From Armatimonadota bacterium (GTDB lineage Bacteria; Armatimonadota; Armatimonadia; Armatimonadales; Capsulimonadaceae), in assembly GCA_019239955.1 (NCBI GenBank), contig JAFAZD010000110.1:1-58636 (forward strand): a stretch of 58,636 nt of DNA, in the 5' to 3' direction. Below are positions 24,328 through 32,796 of the stretch, piece by piece. The position numbers and the translations under genes are program-made. How positions within the stretch are numbered: the first letter of the stretch is position 1; every line of letters starts with the position of its first letter. The notes beneath the pieces were generated by a model, which saw only the letters and a program-made list of their open reading frames with translations, ran no database searches and had not been told where the DNA came from.

Positions 24328-26115
24328 TTATCCCGCGCCGAACGGCGGCAGTGGGGCCGGCGCGGCCCAGCCGGGGACGCCGGGGATCAGCATCGTGCGC
24401 CTATAGATTGTGCCGCCGCAGACGATGTACAGCGTGCCAAAATGCTCGCCGCCGAAGCAGAGACTGGTGACCTGACCCGGCGGCAGGGTCAGGATGCCCT
24501 CCACGCGGCCATTGCGGTCGCAGACCTGGACGCCCATTCGGGTGGCGACGTACAGATCGCCCTGCGTGTCTTCCGCCATGTCGGTGGCGTCGCTGCCATC
24601 CCCCGCATCGTCCGCGCTTTCGGCCGTGTGCAGCCAGTAAAAGCGCTGTTTCTCCTGTAGCGTGCCGTCCGATTGAAGGACGTAGCTGTAAACCCAGTGC
24701 GTGCGCCCCTCGGCGGCGAAGAGCAGGTTGTGGTCGGGCGTCATGATGATGCCGGTCGCGTGGCGCAGGCCGGTGTCAATGACCCTCTTGGAGCCGTTCG
24801 GCCGGATCAGCCAGATTTTACTCGGCACGTCGTCATGCGCCCCCGGTTCCGTCGCGTAGATGCTGCCGTCGCTGGAGACGAAAATCCCATGGGCGTACAC
24901 CCCATGGGCAACCGCCGTCGCCTTTCCCGGAGCGGTGTAGGCGAGGAGCCTTCCGTCGGCCGTCGCCGCATACAGCCGCCCGTCCGGTCCGAACGCCTGG
25001 GCGGTGAGCGGCACGGCGCTGCGGGCGAAGACGCTCGCTGCCCCGTCCGCGCCGACCCTGTAAATAGCGCCCATCACAGCGTCGTCAAAGTAAACGTCGC
25101 CGGAGGGGCTGACGGCCAGGCCAGTTGCGGCCCGATAAGCGCCGGCCACGGGACGCCAATCCTCCCCCCGCTTCAAGATCGTCCGCAGCATGCTGTTGCC
25201 GGACCACCCGGCCTCAATCGGCTGCGGGTAGTCCCGCCAGAGCCATCTCACCACGTCCGGGAAAATGGACTGCGCGTGCGATCCCTCATGGCCGAGCGTC
25301 CCCCAGTTGTGGTTGACATCGTAGCCGGCGAAACTCAGCGACTCCTCCATGGAGCGGTTCTGCGTGTACCAGTTGTCGAACAGGGGGTTCCAGGTGTCCT
25401 GGGAGCCGTCCTGTAGGAAGATGCGGCTCGGCTTCGGCTCGGTCTTTCGCACCAGCGTCGGGTACATGTCCGCGCCGCGCATCCCGACGTAGGTGCCGAT
25501 GGCGGTGAAGACCCGGCGGAACAGGTCCGGGCGTAGCCAGGCCGCCGTGAACGCGCAGACGCCGCCGCTGCTGGCCCCGTAGATCATGTGGTCGTTCGGG
25601 TCTGTGGAGATATGAATGGCCCGCCCGTCGGGGGTTTTGCGGCGCCCGACCGCCGGCAGGACCTCTTCCAACAAAAACCGTGCGAAGGTGTCGTTGGTGC
25701 TATCGAACTCGTAGCAGCGGTCGAAGCGCGGCGGCTGGTCCGTGCCCGGCTTGGTCACGGTCCCGGAGGAGACGAACACGCCGATCGTGACCGGCATCTG
25801 CCTCTTGGCGATCAGGTTGTCGAACACGGTCTGCGGCAGGTAGTTTGGCCCGTCCAGCCCCACGCAGAGGCACGCCGGCTTGTCGGGCGCGTACTGCGCC
25901 GGCACATACACCCAGACCGTGGATTTCGCGCCGGGATAATACTTCGTGGAGGCCGTCAGGTCGAACTGGAACGTTTTGCCCTGCGGCACGCCGGGCTGAG
26001 GCCGGGAATCAGGCCCGATGGGGTACGGGGTCTGGGCGGCGCAAAGGGAGATGACGCTGCAAAGGAGCGCGGCCCAGACAAGAACGAGAAGCAGAGACGG
26101 CAGAAGTTGTTTCAT
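24328..26115 (-). CDS. Secreted esterase fused to an SMP-30-type beta-propeller
   Basis: A 595-residue exported protein with a signal peptide at the start (LLLVLVWAALLCSVISLCAA). Residues about 30-285 form an alpha/beta hydrolase of the Fes/IroE-like esterase type, with the nucleophile elbow MIYGASSGGVCAF and the likely catalytic His in NWGTLGHEGSHAQ. The C-terminal 300 residues are a six-bladed propeller of the SMP-30/gluconolactonase type (GLAVSPSGDVYFDD, QAFGPDGRLYAAT, MAEDTQGDLYVAT). Start ATG 26115, 20 nt after the larA stop. The upstream part of the 681-aa ORF is a larA shadow. Substrate unknown; a sugar-acid ester or lactone would fit larA next door. Confidence 0.85.
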   Translation of the reverse strand: MKQLLPSLLLVLVWAALLCSVISLCAAQTPYPIGPDSRPQPGVPQGKTFQFDLTASTKYYPGAKSTVWVYVPAQYAPDKPACLCVGLDGPNYLPQTVFDNLIAKRQMPVTIGVFVSSGTVTKPGTDQPPRFDRCYEFDSTNDTFARFLLEEVLPAVGRRKTPDGRAIHISTDPNDHMIYGASSGGVCAFTAAWLRPDLFRRVFTAIGTYVGMRGADMYPTLVRKTEPKPSRIFLQDGSQDTWNPLFDNWYTQNRSMEESLSFAGYDVNHNWGTLGHEGSHAQSIFPDVVRWLWRDYPQPIEAGWSGNSMLRTILKRGEDWRPVAGAYRAATGLAVSPSGDVYFDDAVMGAIYRVGADGAASVFARSAVPLTAQAFGPDGRLYAATADGRLLAYTAPGKATAVAHGVYAHGIFVSSDGSIYATEPGAHDDVPSKIWLIRPNGSKRVIDTGLRHATGIIMTPDHNLLFAAEGRTHWVYSYVLQSDGTLQEKQRFYWLHTAESADDAGDGSDATDMAEDTQGDLYVATRMGVQVCDRNGRVEGILTLPPGQVTSLCFGGEHFGTLYIVCGGTIYRRTMLIPGVPGWAAPAPLPPFGAG

Positions 26116-26135
26116 GGGGACAATCCGCAAGAGAT

Positions 26136-27419
26136 TTATCGTTGCGCGATGTAGGGAATCACGTAGGGGCCTTTGGGGATGACGGCGACCGTCGCGCCCG
26201 GCCCGTGGACGGCCAGGGCGTCCGAGACGGCCGCCTCCACGGTCGGCGCGGGGGCCGCAAACAGACGCCCCATGACGTCGTCGGAGATGCCCTCGGACAC
26301 GCACACGACGGGGTTGTTCCGGGTCGCCTTCGCCAGTTCCTCGACCTGCCATTGATCGGGGATCGGCTCCCAATCGGGCTGCTGCATGGCCCGCACCAGG
26401 CTCTGGAGGTCCCGCGTCCCCAGCAGCGTCCGGGAGAAGTCCGGGCCGCCGATGCCCTCGGCGCAGGCGCTGGCGATGATGATGTGGCCGCCGGGCTTGA
26501 CGATGGGCAGCGCGCCCACCATGCCCTTGACGGTCTGGTAGTAGGTGAGATCCAGGGGCCAGCCGGCGCTGGTCGTCACCACGATGTCCACCGGCTCCGG
26601 GACGGGCGCGCGCACATGGGCCTCCACGAACGCCACGCCGGCCTCCCAGGCCTGTACCATCTCGCCGGCAAAGACGCCCGTGACCCGCCGCGCCGTGTCC
26701 AGCACGACGTCCACGATCATGTCCGGCGGCGCGAGGCAGGCGATGCGCGTGTTCTCCTCATGCACCGGATTCCCCCGCGTGATTCCGTTGGTAGCGTTGG
26801 GGTGCTCCAGAAATCGGGGGCTGTGCCAGTCCTGAATGGCCGACAGGGAGGCGATGCCCGGCATGACCATCTTCCGGCCCCCGGAGTAGCCGGCCATGAA
26901 GTGCGGCTCGATGAGGCCGCAGGTGATCCGCAAGTCGGCGTCCAGGTAGTGCGTGTTCAGCGCGACGGGCACCCCCCCGCTGGTCGTGCCGACGCGCCGC
27001 AGGGACGCCTCATCGGTGCAGACGTGGTTGACGACCCGGCAGCCGCTCGTCCGCACGGCCTCGCCCAGAATCGTCCCCAGCTCGTCCCCGGTGTTGGGCC
27101 GGTGCGTCCCGGTCGCCACCAGGATGGTGACGCGCTCCGCCGGAATCCCGCCGTCCGCCAGCGCCGCCAGCAGCGGCGGGAGCACGGTCGCGTTCGGCAC
27201 GGGGCGGGTGATGTCGCAGACGACGATGCAGGCGTTGCCACGCCCGCGCGCGATCTCTGTCAGGGGCCGCGTCCCCAGGGGACGGGAGATCGCGGCCCGC
27301 ACCGCCCCGGCGGGATCGCCCAGCGGCTGGGCCGGGGTCAGGTCAAGAACGCCGACGACGTTCTCCGACGGCAGTTCCACGTCCAGGCCGGTCCGGCCGT
27401 AATCCAGATGTATGTTCAT
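26136..27419 (-). CDS. larA: Nickel-dependent lactate racemase family protein
   Basis: A 427-residue LarA-family (DUF2088) enzyme. Recognisable segments are DITRPVPNATVLPPLL and VATGTHRPNTGDE with the early His, NHVCTDEASLRRVG, LIEPHFMAGYSGGRKMVMPG carrying the cofactor-linked His and Lys region, and the DWHSPRFLEHP His. LarA proteins racemise lactate or other 2-hydroxy acids with a nickel pincer cofactor. The cofactor genes larB, larC and larE are not in this window, and the true substrate may be another hydroxy acid. AAGGA lies 6 nt before ATG 27419. Confidence 0.85.
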   Translation of the reverse strand: MNIHLDYGRTGLDVELPSENVVGVLDLTPAQPLGDPAGAVRAAISRPLGTRPLTEIARGRGNACIVVCDITRPVPNATVLPPLLAALADGGIPAERVTILVATGTHRPNTGDELGTILGEAVRTSGCRVVNHVCTDEASLRRVGTTSGGVPVALNTHYLDADLRITCGLIEPHFMAGYSGGRKMVMPGIASLSAIQDWHSPRFLEHPNATNGITRGNPVHEENTRIACLAPPDMIVDVVLDTARRVTGVFAGEMVQAWEAGVAFVEAHVRAPVPEPVDIVVTTSAGWPLDLTYYQTVKGMVGALPIVKPGGHIIIASACAEGIGGPDFSRTLLGTRDLQSLVRAMQQPDWEPIPDQWQVEELAKATRNNPVVCVSEGISDDVMGRLFAAPAPTVEAAVSDALAVHGPGATVAVIPKGPYVIPYIAQR

Positions 27420-27435
27420 CGTTTTTCCTTGATGT

Positions 27436-27609
27436 TCAGAGGTCCCTGTTGTCCCGCTGGGTGATGGCCGCGCTGCCGCTCTGGATGGTCACGCCGCTCG
27501 CGCAGAAGTTGCCGGTCGCCGGGAACTGCCGCGGGGCGGGGCTGGAATAGAAGTCGGGCCGGCCGTCCAGCCGGAAGTCGCACCCCATGACCCGCACGTC
27601 GCCCCATCA
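27436..27609 (-). pseudogene. C-terminal remnant of a secreted repeat protein
   Basis: The frame is open only from a TGA at about 27610 to the stop at 27436. It reads VMGCDFRLDGRPDFYSS, then TGNFCASGVTIQSGSAAITQ. This looks like the last turn of a parallel beta-helix (pectate-lyase type). A 50-aa start (ATG 27588) exists but has no good ribosome site. I read it as the decayed 3' end of a larger gene, cut off by the TPR gene side. Confidence 0.4.
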
Positions 27610-27638
27610 ATCCTGTTCGCCTGCGTGTCGGGTCGCCG

Positions 27639-28619
27639 TCAGAGCGGGGCGGGGGGCTGGAGGTGTTCGAAGCGCTCGCGGCGGAGCGTGACCCGACGGA
27701 GATGCGCGGCGGCCGCGGCGGCCTGGCGGGGCCGGCCGAGCCGGGTGAGGCAGGTGACGCGCTGCAACAGCGCCTCCGCATTATCCGGGGAGCGCCGCAG
27801 CACGGCCACGCAGACGCCCAGGGCGTCCCGCACACGGCCTGCCTCCAGGTACAACTGGCCCAGCAGCAGCGACGCCCGCAGCAAGCCCCGGCCGCCGCTG
27901 GCGGCGCGCGCGGCGTAGGCCGTCGCCGCCTTCAGGGAGGCGGGGGTGCGCGGCTTGAGGGTGCAGACCACCGCCATCAGGTAGCACCATTCGGGGTCGC
28001 CGGGGCCGCCATGCGGGTCGGCGGCCAGGGCGCGCTCGGCCCCCGCCAGGTCCCGCAGGTCAATCTCCAGGCCCGTCAGGTCCCGCGCATAGCGGCTCTC
28101 GGTGGGGGCCAGGCGGTGCGCGCGCCGCAGCGCCGCCAGGGCCTGCGGCCACTGGGACTGCCGGCGGGCGAGGTCGCCATAGGCCCATGCCGCCGCCGCG
28201 TCGTCCGGGAGCAGCCGGGTGGCCCGTGCCGCCGACGCCAGCGCGCCCCGCTCGTCGCCCGCCGCCCTTTGTGCCTCGGCCAGCTTCAGCAACAACGGGC
28301 CATCGTCGGGCCGCAGCCGCGCGGCGGCCTGGTAGTCGGCGGCGGCCCCGGACGCATCGCGCACCTGCTGGGCGAGGTCGCCCAGCCGCTCCCAGCAGTC
28401 GGGAAAGGCCGGATCCTCCCGCGCACCCGCCTCCCACTCCCGCTGCGCCTCCGCGAACTGGCCTCGGGCGGCGGCCTCCTCGCCGCGCGCCAGGTGAGTC
28501 CGGCCCGGACGCGCGTACCGGCATGCCTGCCAGGCCCTCGCGCCCAGGGCCGCGATCAGCCCAGCCGCCGCTAGGCGCGCGGCCAGGCGCCGCCAGGGAC
28601 GCTCACTCACCGCGATCAC
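27639..28619 (-). CDS. TPR-repeat membrane protein
   Basis: A 326-residue protein with an N-terminal transmembrane anchor (RLAAAGLIAALGARAWQA) followed by about seven TPR units (for example GQFAEAQREWEAGAREDP and GAAADYQAAARLRPDDG). It probably faces the periplasm and scaffolds a complex. The start is a GTG at 28619. Its partner is unknown. The flanking fragments of decayed genes suggest this region has been rearranged. Confidence 0.75.
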   Translation of the reverse strand: MIAVSERPWRRLAARLAAAGLIAALGARAWQACRYARPGRTHLARGEEAAARGQFAEAQREWEAGAREDPAFPDCWERLGDLAQQVRDASGAAADYQAAARLRPDDGPLLLKLAEAQRAAGDERGALASAARATRLLPDDAAAAWAYGDLARRQSQWPQALAALRRAHRLAPTESRYARDLTGLEIDLRDLAGAERALAADPHGGPGDPEWCYLMAVVCTLKPRTPASLKAATAYAARAASGGRGLLRASLLLGQLYLEAGRVRDALGVCVAVLRRSPDNAEALLQRVTCLTRLGRPRQAAAAAAHLRRVTLRRERFEHLQPPAPL

Positions 28620-28628
28620 CCCCCGCGA

Positions 28629-28777
28629 TCACTCGTCCCGGTGCAACCCGGCCTCGTGCGTGGGCAGCAGGCCGGTGCCGCCCTCCACCTGAGGCGCACG
28701 GGTCCAGCTGGCCGTCCCGCGACAGCAGGCGCAGGGCCTCCTCCTGGCAGGTCCTGGGGCGGAACGATCGTCCTCAT
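28629..28777 (-). pseudogene. Frameshifted small gene with intact ribosome site
   Basis: ATG 28777 has a strong GGAGG 5 nt upstream, but the sensible reading changes frame twice. It runs MRTIVPPQ, then CQEEALRLLSRDGQLDP, then QVEGGTGLLPTHEAGLHRDE and a stop. The total is 149 nt, not a multiple of three. It may be a decayed small gene or sequencing errors. No family is recognised. Confidence 0.3.
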
Positions 28778-28893
28778 GGCTTCCTCCGGGTTTCCCCGAC
28801 GGGGCCGAGGCGCGGCCCGTTCAGGGAGCGCCAGCCCGGCGCTGCTTCACACTCCGACCCCTTCCGGCACCCGGATGATGGACGGCCGCGCGC

Positions 28894-29397
28894 TCAGGGC
28901 AGCACCTCCACAAAGATGGTGCTCATCGGCTGCGTCTGGGGCTGGTTGACCCGCACCCGCACCGCGTAGCCGGGCGTCCACCGGAGGAACGTGGAGCGGC
29001 GCTGGCGGTTCGAGACGTCCGTGTCGATGTGGCCGGCCCCCGCCGGGCCCTGGACGGCCCATGATCCGCTCAACTCCGGCAGCGGTCCGTCTCCGGCGCG
29101 CGGGATCCCGGCAAGCGCGGCGTAGAAGCGCCAGACTCGCCTCTGCCCCCCCCGCACGCTCATCGCCCGCCACGTCGGCTCGTCGCTCATCACCGTGACT
29201 CCGGGGAAGCTCCAGCGCTCCAGCACCGCCTGGGCGATGGCCGGCGGGAGCGGGCGCGCCGCCGCGGCCCGTTTCGGCGACATGACGCCCGCTGGCCGGT
29301 GGAACAGCCCCGCCCGGCCCAGGATCAGGCCGGCGGCGGCGGCCGCGACGGCCAGGAAGGCCCCCTGCGCCAGCCGCCGCGGCACCCTGTCCGTCAC
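28894..29397 (-). CDS. Single-pass membrane protein, function unknown
   Basis: A 167-residue protein with one N-terminal transmembrane helix (GAFLAVAAAAAGLILGRAGLF) and an extracytoplasmic domain. The domain begins with QAVLERWSFPGVTVMSD and ends in VRVNQPQTQPMSTIFVEVLP, which reads as mixed beta. GTG 29397 has GGAGG 5 nt upstream; the ORF-track start (TTG 29421) does not. The longer 233-aa ORF on this strand is a shadow. No family is recognised. It may belong with the TPR protein downstream. Confidence 0.6.
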   Translation of the reverse strand: MTDRVPRRLAQGAFLAVAAAAAGLILGRAGLFHRPAGVMSPKRAAAARPLPPAIAQAVLERWSFPGVTVMSDEPTWRAMSVRGGQRRVWRFYAALAGIPRAGDGPLPELSGSWAVQGPAGAGHIDTDVSNRQRRSTFLRWTPGYAVRVRVNQPQTQPMSTIFVEVLP

Positions 29398-29722
29398 CGG
29401 CCCCTCCTGCTCGTGTCCCAAGTGCTCCCCTCGGCGCTCTGTTCGCCCCCGCTGCCGGCTTCTCCTCCCTGGCGCGCAAGGATGCGCCCCGGGGTCGTTC
29501 CGCTCTCGCGCCGGGCGACCGAAGTTTCGCCCAGGGGACTGAACTCACGGCTCACACAGCGCACCGTCCGCCCGAGCGGGCGTGCTGGCTTTGCATCGGC
29601 GCAGGCCGAGAGCGCACTGAATCTTCCAGCGAGCAAAGGCAGAGATGGAACTTTCGGGGGCCGGGGAATGTAGATTTTCTCAGAACTCCGCGCTAACGCC
29701 GCGGATCAGGAGTGTTTCTTAT
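29398..29722. other. Divergent intergenic region, 325 bp
   Basis: Lies between the membrane protein (minus) and msrA (plus). It must hold both promoters, but I see no clear -35/-10 pair, repeat or small gene. Only AGGAG 11 nt before the msrA ATG stands out. Confidence 0.6.
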
Positions 29723-30403
29723 ATGACAGACACAAGACAGTCCCGCAAGCCGTTTCTTCCCCCACTGCTGCTCGCCGTCCTGATGGCCGGTCTGGCCTAT
29801 GCGACGCTCACCGTGCCCGGACGCACGGCGCCGGGCGTGACGCAGGCGGTGACGGCCCCCCCGCCGCCGGGCCGGGACATGGCGACCTTCGCCGCCGGGT
29901 GCTTCTGGAGCATGGAGGCCATCTTCCAGCAGCTCAGGGGCGTCGAGAAGGTCGAGCCGGGCTACGCCGGCGGGACCCTGCCCCATCCCCGCTACGAGCA
30001 GGTGGAGACGGGAACGACGGGCTACGCGGAGACGGTCAACATCACATTTGACCCCAAGGTGATCTCGTACCGCGATCTGCTGCGGGTGCTGCTGACGGTG
30101 CGCGACCCCACCACGCTCAACCAGCAGGGGCCGGACGCGGGGCCGCAGTACCGGTCGGTGATCTTCTACCGCAGCGAGGGGCAGAAGCGGGCCGCCGAGA
30201 TGATGATCCGGCAGATCACGACAGAGCATCTCTGGAATCAGCCGATCGTCACGGCCATAGCGCCCTTCACCACCTTCTACCGCGCCGAGGACTACCACCT
30301 GGACTACTACCGCCATCACCCGAACGAGCCGTACTGCCAGTACGTCATCGCCCCGGAGATCGCCCAGTTCCGGGCCGAGTTCAAGTCCAAGCTGAAGCGA
30401 TAG
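29723..30403 (+). CDS. msrA: Exported peptide methionine sulfoxide reductase A
   Basis: Reduces Met-S-sulfoxide in oxidised proteins. The catalytic motif FAAGCFWSMEAIFQQL holds the nucleophilic Cys. GYAGGTLPHPRYEQVETGTTGYAE, YRSVIFY and FYRAEDYHLDYYRHHP are all standard for MsrA. An N-terminal hydrophobic segment (LPPLLLAVLMAGLAYATL) marks it as exported or membrane-anchored, so it repairs envelope proteins. Start ATG 29723 (226 residues). The ORF-track start adds 26 non-conserved residues. There is no MsrB domain. Confidence 0.94.
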   Translation: MTDTRQSRKPFLPPLLLAVLMAGLAYATLTVPGRTAPGVTQAVTAPPPPGRDMATFAAGCFWSMEAIFQQLRGVEKVEPGYAGGTLPHPRYEQVETGTTGYAETVNITFDPKVISYRDLLRVLLTVRDPTTLNQQGPDAGPQYRSVIFYRSEGQKRAAEMMIRQITTEHLWNQPIVTAIAPFTTFYRAEDYHLDYYRHHPNEPYCQYVIAPEIAQFRAEFKSKLKR

Positions 30404-30429
30404 CGTCAGGCCGCGCGCCGAATGCCGAA

Positions 30430-30560
30430 TAACCGTTCAGCCTTCACGGGGCTGAAGCCTCATGCTGCCAAGTTCAAATGCCCGCCTGCCCGCGCAGGCG
30501 GGCATTTGCCCTTCACAGCCCGGCGTTTCAACGCCGGGAACGTTCAGCGCCGGGTGAGAT
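30430..30560. repeat. Cluster of perfect palindromes after msrA
   Basis: Includes AAATGCCCGCCTGC and its exact complement (14 bp each), CCCGGCGTTTCAACGCCGGG, and GTTCAGC/GGGGCTGAA words. The same style of repeat (GGCCCTGAA, AAGCCTGCTGAAGCAGGCT) lies at 55818-55944. It is probably a transcript end plus REP-like repeats. Confidence 0.6.
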
Positions 30561-30687
30561 CGTCCCTAAGAACATTTCCGTGATCCCGTTCGTCTTTGAT
30601 GATGTCGCTGCTATAGCGATTGTATTTGACGCAGGAGGCGGAACCGGCGCAGGAGGCGCCTAGGAAAGCACAACATTGGAGATGAAC

Positions 30688-31185
30688 ATGAACCGAAGAA
30701 CGTTTGCGAGCAGGGCGCTGGCGAAGTGCCTGGCACCTGCGGTGCTGGTGGGGGCGCTGCTGCCGGGGACGGCGCTGCTGCCGACGGTGGCGCAGGCTGA
30801 CCCGCCGCGCTTCTATGATGACAATGGGCCGGATCGGGACTGGGACCGGGGGGCGGCGCGGGGCGAGTTGAATTGGAGCGGGGATGTGGATGACACGGTC
30901 ATCGTTTACGTCCACGGGCGGGACGTGCGGACGCGGACCGTGCGCGGCAAGTCCGCCAACAACATCAACACCCAACTCTCCGGCCGCCTGCCGCGCGGCC
31001 CCATCTCCGTCTTCCTGCGGGAGCGGGACGGGCGGGGCAGCGTCCGCGTCGTCCAGCAGCCGACCCCCGACAACGACTTCACGGCCGCCGTGCGCATCCA
31101 TGACCCGCAGCGGGGCCGCAGTCACTACAACTTCGTACTGGCGTGGCGGCCCCTGTCCCCGCCGCCGGGGGCATTCGGCTATTAG
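30688..31185 (+). CDS. Small secreted protein, function unknown
   Basis: A 165-residue secreted protein. The signal peptide runs from MNRRTFASRALAKCL through a hydrophobic core to VAQAD. The mature domain is a single beta-rich fold (GELNWSGDVDDTVIVYVHG, PISVFLRERDGRGSVRVV, FTAAVRIHDPQ, HYNFVLAWR), which could be a carbohydrate- or protein-binding beta sandwich. The start ATG 30688 has GGAG 6 nt upstream. The two in-frame alternatives (30676 TTG, 30682 ATG) overlap that site. No family is recognised. Confidence 0.7.
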   Translation: MNRRTFASRALAKCLAPAVLVGALLPGTALLPTVAQADPPRFYDDNGPDRDWDRGAARGELNWSGDVDDTVIVYVHGRDVRTRTVRGKSANNINTQLSGRLPRGPISVFLRERDGRGSVRVVQQPTPDNDFTAAVRIHDPQRGRSHYNFVLAWRPLSPPPGAFGY

Positions 31186-31192
31186 GGCCGGG

Positions 31193-31205
31193 AGCGGCGA
31201 ATTCA
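31193..31205. repeat. Half copy of the 20-bp MITE terminus
   Basis: AGCGGCGAATTCA matches 13 bp of the terminal inverted repeat of the element at 5840. It lies at a convergent gene junction and supplies the stop codon of the 76-aa gene. Confidence 0.5.
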
Positions 31206-31433
31206 GGCGTCGCGATCGGGCGGGGAGAGGTCGGGGGGGACGGCGTGGCCGTTCCAGACGGCCCGCTCGAACTCGTAGGCGGTCCGGGCCAGCTGCTGCA
31301 GCGCCTGGGCCGCCTCGCTCAACGGCTCGGCCTCCGGCGTGATGCGCCAGGCGCGCGGCCTGGCGGGGAGGACCGTCTCCTCGTCCGCCGGAGACTCGGC
31401 GGCCGGAGGCGCCTTGCGGGGTTTGCTGCTCAT
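31203..31433 (-). CDS. Small protein of 76 aa, function unknown
   Basis: A short protein with a polar N-terminus and one long helix (SEAAQALQQLARTAYEFERAVW) ending in a Pro/Asp-rich tail. Start ATG 31433, preceded by a TATACT-type -10 about 40 nt upstream. The last codons and stop lie in a half MITE terminus, so the natural C-terminus may have been altered. No family is recognised. Confidence 0.5.
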   Translation of the reverse strand: MSSKPRKAPPAAESPADEETVLPARPRAWRITPEAEPLSEAAQALQQLARTAYEFERAVWNGHAVPPDLSPPDRDA

Positions 31434-31509
31434 GGTTCTGGCTCGCATTCGTGCGGGTTCGCTGGGTCCAGTATACTGCAAAATCGCCGACGACGACAAG
31501 GGGCGGCGG

Positions 31510-32796
31510 TCAGGCCGCGTTCAGTGCGGCGATCGCCGCCCCCAACAGAAAGCAGAACGGCCGGAGGTACCCGCTGATCTCGTCCCTGTGCCGGTCGCTG
31601 TCGCCGAAGATGTTCGGCGCGCTGGACTGTATGTTCAATACCCCGACCGGCGCGCTCTGATACACGCAGGGCCAGCTGGCGAAGCTGCGGAAGGAGGCCG
31701 CCGCGAAGTAGGCGCGCACGTCCCCGGCGACCGCCTCCGGCTGGTTGACGAGCAGCCGGGTCAGCTCCTCGGCGTTCCGCACGTCGCCGACGACCTGGGC
31801 CTCGCCGCTCAGGAAGGCGCGCGGCGCGCCGAAGAGGGCGGCAGGCGCGCTGCGGTGGACGGGCAGGGCGAGGTGCTGCGGGACGCGGTTGGACTGCTCG
31901 GCCCACTGCCGCAGGATGAGGACGTGCGAGTAGGCGTCGGGACGCCACCGCGCGCCGGTGAAGGCCAGGCCGGGGTAGTCGGCACGCCGCCGGGAGCGGA
32001 CCGGGACGACGCTCATGACGTTGGCGTTGATCTCCAGGCCGCTCTTGTCGCCGTAGAAGGCCGCCGCCACGGAGCGGACCGTCTTCAGAAGCAGGGCAAA
32101 TGTCGTCTCCAGGTCCTTCGGGCCGTAGTCCCCCAGGTAATGCGTCACGTGGACCGCCTCGGCGACGGAGCGGGTGTAGAAGCTCAGGAAGGCGGCACTG
32201 GCGGAGGGTGCGGCCGGGGTCGCCTCGGCCGGCTCGTCAGGAGGCTTCGCCGGCTCCGGCCCGGCGGCAGGCGGCGGATCGGCGGGCGGCGGGACGCTGC
32301 GGATCGTCCCCAGCGGCCCCTTGCGATTCCCCTCCTGATGCGTCAGGCGCAGATAGAGCCGGTCGTAGTCCCCCGGCAGCAGGTAGTAGGTGTGTCCCTG
32401 GATCGGGTCGGGGATGAATTTGACGTCCTCGGCTTGAAAGAGCACGGGGATGAAGCGGACGTCCACCGCGCCCGCCCGGTAGAGCGCGTTGTAGATCAGG
32501 TTGGCCTCCCAGACGACGCCCAGGCCGACGCCCGGCTGTTCCTGATTGGCGACCCGGCGGTAATAGGTCTCGGTGCAGACCATCAGGACGAAGTCGGCCC
32601 GGCGAATCTGCGCCTCCATCCAGCGGGGCCAGCCCTCCGGCGGGTGCGGCTCGTACTGGTCAATGCTCGCGTCCACGCCCTCGCCCCGCAAACGCTCGGA
32701 CAGCCGGTACACCCGATCCGCATGAGCCCCGCCGTCATTCTCATGGGCGTAGCTGATCAGCACGCGCGGCGGCTTGGAGTGTTCCGGGGTCATCAT
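31510..32796 (-). CDS. SEFIR-GAF domain protein
   Basis: A 428-residue cytoplasmic protein. Residues about 8-150 form a SEFIR domain (TIR-related): PRVLISYAHENDGGAHADRV, a DQYEPHPPEGWPRWMEAQI box and ADFVLMVCTETYYRR. A Pro/Ala linker follows. The C-terminal 250 residues look like a GAF sensor, ending in PVGVLNIQSSAPNIFG and a helix with LRPFCFLLG. SEFIR and TIR domains in bacteria serve in signalling and anti-phage death pathways. The gene starts ATG 32796 inside the stop of its upstream partner (ATGA overlap), so both are made together. The front half of the 621-aa ORF-track entry is a shadow of that partner. Confidence 0.83.
   Translation of the reverse strand: MMTPEHSKPPRVLISYAHENDGGAHADRVYRLSERLRGEGVDASIDQYEPHPPEGWPRWMEAQIRRADFVLMVCTETYYRRVANQEQPGVGLGVVWEANLIYNALYRAGAVDVRFIPVLFQAEDVKFIPDPIQGHTYYLLPGDYDRLYLRLTHQEGNRKGPLGTIRSVPPPADPPPAAGPEPAKPPDEPAEATPAAPSASAAFLSFYTRSVAEAVHVTHYLGDYGPKDLETTFALLLKTVRSVAAAFYGDKSGLEINANVMSVVPVRSRRRADYPGLAFTGARWRPDAYSHVLILRQWAEQSNRVPQHLALPVHRSAPAALFGAPRAFLSGEAQVVGDVRNAEELTRLLVNQPEAVAGDVRAYFAAASFRSFASWPCVYQSAPVGVLNIQSSAPNIFGDSDRHRDEISGYLRPFCFLLGAAIAALNAA

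Noticed and set aside
30478-30663. 61-aa ORF between msrA and the secreted protein, ending in AIAIVFDAGGGTGAGGA
   Set aside because: The first half is palindromic repeat. The end looks peptide-like but there is no ribosome site or start near it, so it is unsupported.
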